The position numbers and the translations under genes are program-made. Shown piece by piece: positions 57,418 to 64,000 of a stretch of 64,000 nucleotides of DNA. Source of the DNA: Agathobaculum sp. NTUH-O15-33 (GTDB lineage Bacteria; Bacillota; Clostridia; Oscillospirales; Butyricicoccaceae); contig NZ_CP136187.1 in NCBI RefSeq assembly GCF_033193315.1, positions 2,507,501 through 2,571,500 on the forward strand, read 5' to 3'. The notes under the pieces were generated by a model. The model worked only from the letters and a program-made list of their open reading frames with translations. It was not told the origin of the DNA and did not search any database. Within the stretch, counting starts at the first letter, position 1, and every line of letters starts with the position of its first letter.

Positions 57418-57595
57418 GTCGATCGAAACAAAGCCCCATTTCGATCGAAAATTCCGGCTTCTGCGCGCGCCTTACAGGCACACTTGAAGTCGGCTTGTAT
57501 AAAAACCGAGATACACGCTCCCGGTTTTTATGAATTTTGCCGCAAGCGGCAAAATCCTATTTTATGCGCGCTGCGGCGCGAGGGAGTTCTTTGAC
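57418..57595 (-). repeat. Structured intergenic element, copy B
   Basis: On the minus strand it starts GTCAAAG and ends GATCGAC, as copy A does. Hairpins: CGCGC-CGCA-GCGCG; ATTTTGCCGC-tt-GCGGCAAAAT; the core ATAAAAACCG, 13-nt loop GGAGCGTGTATCT, CGGTTTTTAT (57499-57531); GTGTGCC-tgtaa-GGCGCGC; and the terminal TCGATCGAAA...TTTCGATCGA stem. Confidence 0.8.
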
Positions 57596-57634
57596 AGGCA
57601 AAAGAGTGCCCGAACAAAATGTTCGGGCACTCTT
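57594..57634 (-). terminator. Terminator of tuf (41-bp direct repeat, proximal)
   Basis: GAGTGCCCGAACA pairs with TGTTCGGGCACTC, followed on the minus strand by TTTTGCCTG, 48 bp past the tuf stop. Confidence 0.85.
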
Positions 57635-57682
57635 GAAAAGCGTTATAAATAACGGTTTTTCAAACTGCAAAGCAGCTTAAAA

Positions 57683-58885
57683 TTACTCGTTGATCTTGAT
57701 AACAACGCCGGAGCCAACGGTACGGCCGCCTTCGCGGATAGCGAAGCGGAGGCCTTCCTCGATAGCGATGGGGGTGATCAGCTCAACGTCCATTTCAACG
57801 TTGTCGCCGGGCATGCACATCTCAACGCCTTCCGGCAGAGCGATAACGCCAGTAACGTCGGTGGTACGGAAGTAGAACTGCGGGCGGTAGTTATTGAAGA
57901 ACGGGGTGTGACGGCCGCCCTCTTCCTTCTTCAGAACGTAAACCTGACCGCGGAACTTGGTGTGCGGGTGGATGGAGCCCGGCTTAGCCAGAACCTGACC
58001 GCGCTCGATGTCGGTCTTCTGGATGCCGCGAAGCAGAGCGCCGATGTTGTCGCCAGCCTCAGCGTAGTCCAGCAGCTTGCGGAACATTTCGATACCGGTA
58101 ACAACGGTCTTGCGGGGCGCTTCCATGAGACCAACGATCTCAACTTCTTCGCTCAGCTTCAGCTGACCGCGCTCAACACGGCCGGTAGCAACGGTACCAC
58201 GGCCGGTGATGGAGAATACGTCCTCGACAGGCATGATGAACGGCAGGTCCGCCTTGCGCTCGGGGGTCGGGATATACTCGTCAACAGCGTCCATCAGCTC
58301 GCGGATGCACTTGTACTCCGGAGCGTTCGGATCCTTGGAGTCGGACTCCAGCACGCCCAGCGCGGTGCCGCGGATAACCGGCACGTCGTCGCCCGGGAAG
58401 TCGTAGGAGGACAGCAGTTCGCGAATCTCCATCTCTACGAGATCGAGCAGCTCCTCGTCGTCGACCTGATCGACCTTGTTCATGAATACAACGATATAGG
58501 GAACGCCAACCTGACGGGCAAGCAGGATGTGCTCGCGGGTCTGGGGCATCGGGCCGTCAGCAGAAGAAACAACCAGAATAGCACCGTCCATCTGAGCAGC
58601 GCCGGTGATCATGTTCTTAACGTAGTCAGCGTGGCCCGGGCAGTCGACGTGCGCGTAGTGGCGCTTGTCGGTCTGGTACTCAACGTGAGCGGTATTGATC
58701 GTGATGCCGCGCTCTTTCTCTTCCGGCGCCTTATCGATCGCGTCATAGGCCTGATACTCCGCGTCGCCCGCGAGAGCCAGAACCTTGGTGATAGCCGCGG
58801 TCAGCGTGGTCTTGCCGTGGTCAACGTGGCCGATGGTGCCGATGTTAATATGCGGCTTATTTCTTTCAAACTTTTCCTTAGCCAT
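57683..58885 (-). CDS. tuf: Elongation factor Tu
   Basis: This 400-residue GTPase delivers aminoacyl-tRNA to the ribosome. GTP motifs are GHVDHGKTT (P-loop), DCPGHADYV and MNKVDQ, with switch [13 protein letters not shown]; domains II and III follow and the protein ends SGVVIKINE. It is the last gene of the str-type cluster, 82 bp after fusA. The start follows GGAGGATATCC. Confidence 0.98.
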   Translation of the reverse strand: MAKEKFERNKPHINIGTIGHVDHGKTTLTAAITKVLALAGDAEYQAYDAIDKAPEEKERGITINTAHVEYQTDKRHYAHVDCPGHADYVKNMITGAAQMDGAILVVSSADGPMPQTREHILLARQVGVPYIVVFMNKVDQVDDEELLDLVEMEIRELLSSYDFPGDDVPVIRGTALGVLESDSKDPNAPEYKCIRELMDAVDEYIPTPERKADLPFIMPVEDVFSITGRGTVATGRVERGQLKLSEEVEIVGLMEAPRKTVVTGIEMFRKLLDYAEAGDNIGALLRGIQKTDIERGQVLAKPGSIHPHTKFRGQVYVLKKEEGGRHTPFFNNYRPQFYFRTTDVTGVIALPEGVEMCMPGDNVEMDVELITPIAIEEGLRFAIREGGRTVGSGVVIKINE

Positions 58886-58967
58886 GGTGGATATCCTCCT
58901 CGTAATTTGAATTCTAAGTCATTGGTAGATTTATTCTACCGCAAATTGCAGAAAAATGCAATAGGTT

Positions 58968-61073
<2,106 letters not shown>

Positions 61074-61111
61074 ATTGCTCTCCTTTCAAAGCGTAGCGGG
61101 AAACGCCTCTA

Positions 61112-61582
<471 letters not shown>

Positions 61583-61768
61583 TTTACTTCCCTCCTTCAA
61601 AAATATTTGATTTCATAGGTACTCCGGCCTTCTTATCAATTAAGAACAACCGTTGTAATGCCTGTCCGAGGTGATATATCGGTTTCGGATATAAAACGCC
61701 CAGACAAAGCATGCTTGTGCTTTGCTCTGAAAATTTTAACTTTTCTCGCAAAACGTCAGCAGGTAAGC

Positions 61769-62188
61769 TTACTTGCCTGCCTTAGGTCTTTTCGCGCCGT
61801 ACTTGGAGCGCGCCTGACGGCGATCCGCTACGCCCTGCGTATCCAGTGTGCCGCGGATGATGTGGTAGCGCACGCCAGGAAGATCCTTGACACGGCCGCC
61901 GCGAACCATAACGACAGAGTGCTCCTGCAGGTTGTGACCGATACCCGGGATGTAAGCGGATACTTCCATCTGGTTGGTCAGCTTAACACGAGCGACCTTA
62001 CGAAGCGCGGAGTTCGGCTTCTTCGGCGTCATGGTTTTAACCGTCGTGCAAACACCGCGCTTCTGCGGAGCGGACTGGTCGGTGGCCTTCTTCTTCTGAG
62101 AGTTGTAGCCTACCTGCAGAGCCGGCGCCGTGGACTTGGCGGTGACTGCCTCGCGACCCTTACGGACGAGTTGGTTAAAAGTTGGCAT
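61769..62188 (-). CDS. rpsL: 30S ribosomal protein S12
   Basis: This 139-residue S12 starts [16 protein letters not shown] and has the [15 protein letters not shown] segment where streptomycin-resistance changes map; the wild-type Lys is present. The start is ATG 62188 behind GGAGGAAATAAA. It lies 54 bp downstream of the L7Ae-like gene and 186 bp upstream of rpsG. Confidence 0.98.
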   Translation of the reverse strand: MPTFNQLVRKGREAVTAKSTAPALQVGYNSQKKKATDQSAPQKRGVCTTVKTMTPKKPNSALRKVARVKLTNQMEVSAYIPGIGHNLQEHSVVMVRGGRVKDLPGVRYHIIRGTLDTQGVADRRQARSKYGAKRPKAGK

Positions 62189-62242
62189 TTTATTTCCTCC
62201 TTCTTTCAAAAGTGTTTATGAAAAAGCGCGTTTTGCGCAGTT

Positions 62243-62494
62243 TCAGCTGGTTTGGCGCAGAACCGTGACCACCGCGGCGCCGACATCGATACCGGCCGCG
62301 TCGCCCAGTTCCGCCATAGTGGTGATCTCGCTCACCTTGGTATTCGTTTCGCCGCAAAGCTCATAGATGGGTGCTGTGACGCGCTTTTCCGCGTCCAGCG
62401 CGACGAAGACCTCGGCGGCCGCGCCGTCCCGAATGGCTTTTTTCGACTGCTTCACACCAATGACCTTGTGCGCCGTGCGAAGTTCTGAAAGCAT
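62243..62494 (-). CDS. L7Ae/YbxF-family ribosomal protein
   Basis: This 83-residue protein of the L7Ae/L30e/YbxF group binds RNA kink-turns. The start is ATG 62494 behind TAGGAGGGTTACT. Family features are LRTAHKVIGVKQSKKAIRDG and the C-terminal IDVGAAVVTVL. Its place between rpoC and rpsL is standard in Firmicutes. Confidence 0.92.
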   Translation of the reverse strand: MLSELRTAHKVIGVKQSKKAIRDGAAAEVFVALDAEKRVTAPIYELCGETNTKVSEITTMAELGDAAGIDVGAAVVTVLRQTS

Positions 62495-62598
62495 AGTAAC
62501 CCTCCTATACGGCATACTACATTAGTATAGCGGTTTGCAGCAGCGAAGTCAAGCACTTTTCCAGATTTATCGTAGAAATTCACAGTATTCTCTCCCCC

Positions 62599-62710
62599 AC
62601 GCCGCGCGCCGCAGCACGCATTCCAAAGGCAATGGCCAAAGCGCGCCGGAATCAAAATTCCGGTGTGCTTTGGGCGCAGGGATCGATTGCGAGCGCCGCT
62701 TGCAATCGAA
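62599..62710 (+). repeat. Structured intergenic element, diverged copy D
   Basis: It shares the CGCGCCGCAGCACGCA start, the GTGTGC...GGGCGC stem (62671-62683 region) and a final TCGATTGC...GCAATCGA hairpin with copies A and B, in the same order. The core GCRTGTA loop hairpin is missing and another hairpin (CCGGAAT-caaa-ATTCCGG) takes its place. It lies between rpoC and the L7Ae-like gene, antisense to them. Confidence 0.45.
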
Positions 62711-62711
62711 T

Positions 62712-62748
62712 AAAAACAGAGGAACGCCACAAAGCATTCCCCTGTTTT
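62712..62748 (-). terminator. Terminator after rpoC
   Basis: On the minus strand AAACAGGGGAATGC pairs with GGCGTTCCTCTGTTT and is followed by a T-run, 15 bp past the rpoC stop. Confidence 0.7.
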
Positions 62749-62762
62749 CCCTGTTTTATACC

Positions 62763-64000
62763 TTATAAGGAACTGTTGGAATCGAGATCCACCGTTTTTT
62801 CGTAATGACCGTCGCAGTACTCGGTCATGCCCGAACCGGCGGGGATCAGCTTGCCGATAATAACGTTTTCCTTCAGGCCCAGCAGCGGGTCGACCTTGCC
62901 CTTGATGGCGGCGTCGGTCAGCACGCGCGTGGTCTCCTGGAAGGACGCGGCGCTCATCCACGAATCCGTAGCCAGAGAAGCCTTGGTGATACCCATCAGC
63001 GTCGGCTCGGAGACCGCAGGCTGCAGGCCTTCCTCGCCCGCTTCGATACGGCTCTGCACCTGCTTGTTGCAGTCCTCAAACTCAAGCAGGTCCATGACCG
63101 AGCCGGGCAGCACGGTCGCGTCGCCCGCGTCCTCAACGCGCACCTTGCGCATCATCTGGCGGACGATAACTTCGATATGCTTATCATTGATATCAACGCC
63201 CTGCTGGCGGTAAACCTTCTGTACTTCCTTGATCTCATAATCGTGCACGGCGCGCGGATCGAGGATGCGCAGAATATCGTGCGGGTTCAGCGCGCCGTCG
63301 TTGAGCTGCTCGCCCACGGCGACAGTCTGGCCGTCCTCCACGCGGATGCCGGAGGAAGAAGCCAGCTGGTACGAAACCATTTCGCCGGAGTCGCGGTTGG
63401 TGATGTTGACGGTTTTGACCGTGGTGCGCTTGGATTCCTCGATCGAAACCACGCCGCCGATCTCCGCGAGGGTCGCGGCCTTCTTGGGCTTGCGCGCCTC
63501 GAACAGTTCTTCTACACGGGGCAGACCTTGCGTGATATCCGAACCGGCGACGCCGCCGGTGTGGAAGGTACGCATGGTCAGCTGGGTGCCGGGCTCGCCG
63601 ATCGACTGGGCCGCGATAATGCCTACCGCTTCGCCCTTGCCGCACGGATTGCCGGTGGCAAGGTTCATGCCGTAGCAATGGGTGCACACGCCCTTGCGCG
63701 CGCGGCATTCCAGAACGCTGCGCAGCTGCACGCGCTTGATGCCGGCGGCGATGATGCGGTCTGCGTCCGCCTCATCCAGCATTTTGCTGCTGGACACGAT
63801 CAGATTGCCCGCGTCGTCCATGATATCGTTCACCGGGTAGCGGCCGAGCAAGCGCTCGCGCAGCGGCTCGATGATCTGGTTGCCTTCCTTGATGTCTTCT
63901 ACCCAGATGCCCTTGACAGCGCCGCAGTCGTCCTCGCGGATGATGACATCCTGCGAAACGTCGACCAGACGGCGGGTCAGGTAACCCGAGTCGGCGGTAC
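62763..64000 (-). CDS. rpoC: DNA-directed RNA polymerase subunit beta' (C-terminal 411 residues)
   Basis: The frame is open from the right window edge, so this is the C-terminal third of RpoC. It contains the zinc-binding set (DDCGAV, then [20 protein letters not shown]), the trigger-loop-proximal [18 protein letters not shown], and the final [18 protein letters not shown] and [16 protein letters not shown] blocks. The catalytic NADFDGD region is outside the window. It is followed by a terminator and then the ribosomal protein genes. Confidence 0.98.
   Translation of the reverse strand, partial: TADSGYLTRRLVDVSQDVIIREDDCGAVKGIWVEDIKEGNQIIEPLRERLLGRYPVNDIMDDAGNLIVSSSKMLDEADADRIIAAGIKRVQLRSVLECRARKGVCTHCYGMNLATGNPCGKGEAVGIIAAQSIGEPGTQLTMRTFHTGGVAGSDITQGLPRVEELFEARKPKKAATLAEIGGVVSIEESKRTTVKTVNITNRDSGEMVSYQLASSSGIRVEDGQTVAVGEQLNDGALNPHDILRILDPRAVHDYEIKEVQKVYRQQGVDINDKHIEVIVRQMMRKVRVEDAGDATVLPGSVMDLLEFEDCNKQVQSRIEAGEEGLQPAVSEPTLMGITKASLATDSWMSAASFQETTRVLTDAAIKGKVDPLLGLKENVIIGKLIPAGSGMTEYCDGHYEKTVDLDSNSSL

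Overview
This looks like a chromosomal window from an endospore-forming, anaerobic gut-type Clostridia, most likely the Oscillospirales/Butyricicoccaceae side (Agathobaculum- or Butyricicoccus-like). That placement is inferred from gene content: spoIIGA, yunB and gerW/ytfJ are spore genes, ispH is fused to ribosomal protein S1, glutaminyl-tRNA is made through GatCAB, and the order scpA-scpB-DUF2953-ytfJ-dacF-rluB is clostridial. Coding regions are clearly GC-rich and intergenic regions AT-rich. No 16S gene is present to confirm the taxon. Nearly all genes run on the minus strand.

Layout. 0-3.4 kb: the start of spoIIGA and three tandem M42 aminopeptidases. 3.6-4.9 kb: a divergent orphan gene and a dense hairpin array. 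4.9-10.8 kb: ligA-gatC-gatA-gatB-carbonic anhydrase. 11-17.2 kb: yunB, then rpiR-HI0933-cmk-plsC-ispH/rpsA. 17.2-22.2 kb: rluB, dacF, ytfJ, a frameshifted DUF2953 gene, scpB, scpA and a site-2 protease. 22.4-23.8 kb: a tetR-flavodoxin-like operon behind a palindromic operator. 23.9-30.9 kb: an ABC sugar/polyol transporter with three dehydrogenases. 31-34.6 kb: HIT protein, FkbM methyltransferase, a 101-bp tandem repeat, and a Gly/Ser-rich small protein overlapping a glycosyltransferase-like gene. 35.2-41.1 kb: a sucrose PTS operon between two oppositely oriented copies of one repeat, with its LacI regulator just outside. 42-50.3 kb: a phosphorelay/c-di-GMP cluster (HD-GYP response regulator, Hpt, GGDEF-EAL protein, hybrid kinase). 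50.4-51.2 kb: an isolated holin-like gene and tRNA-Leu(CAA) followed by a 125-bp tandem repeat. 51.2-56.9 kb: NSS transporter, tadA, mreB, recD2. 57-64 kb: the rpoC-L7Ae-rpsL-rpsG-fusA-tuf cluster.

The most unusual content is non-coding. At least five repeat families occupy the intergenic spaces. One of them (copies near 4.7, 22.5, 57.5 and, in diverged form, 62.6 kb) has a conserved 13-nt loop closed by stems whose sequence changes between copies while pairing is kept, as expected of a structured nucleic acid. The best protein-coding oddities are the Gly/Ser-rich protein with its coupled glycosyltransferase-like partner and the DUF2953 gene broken at a poly-A run.
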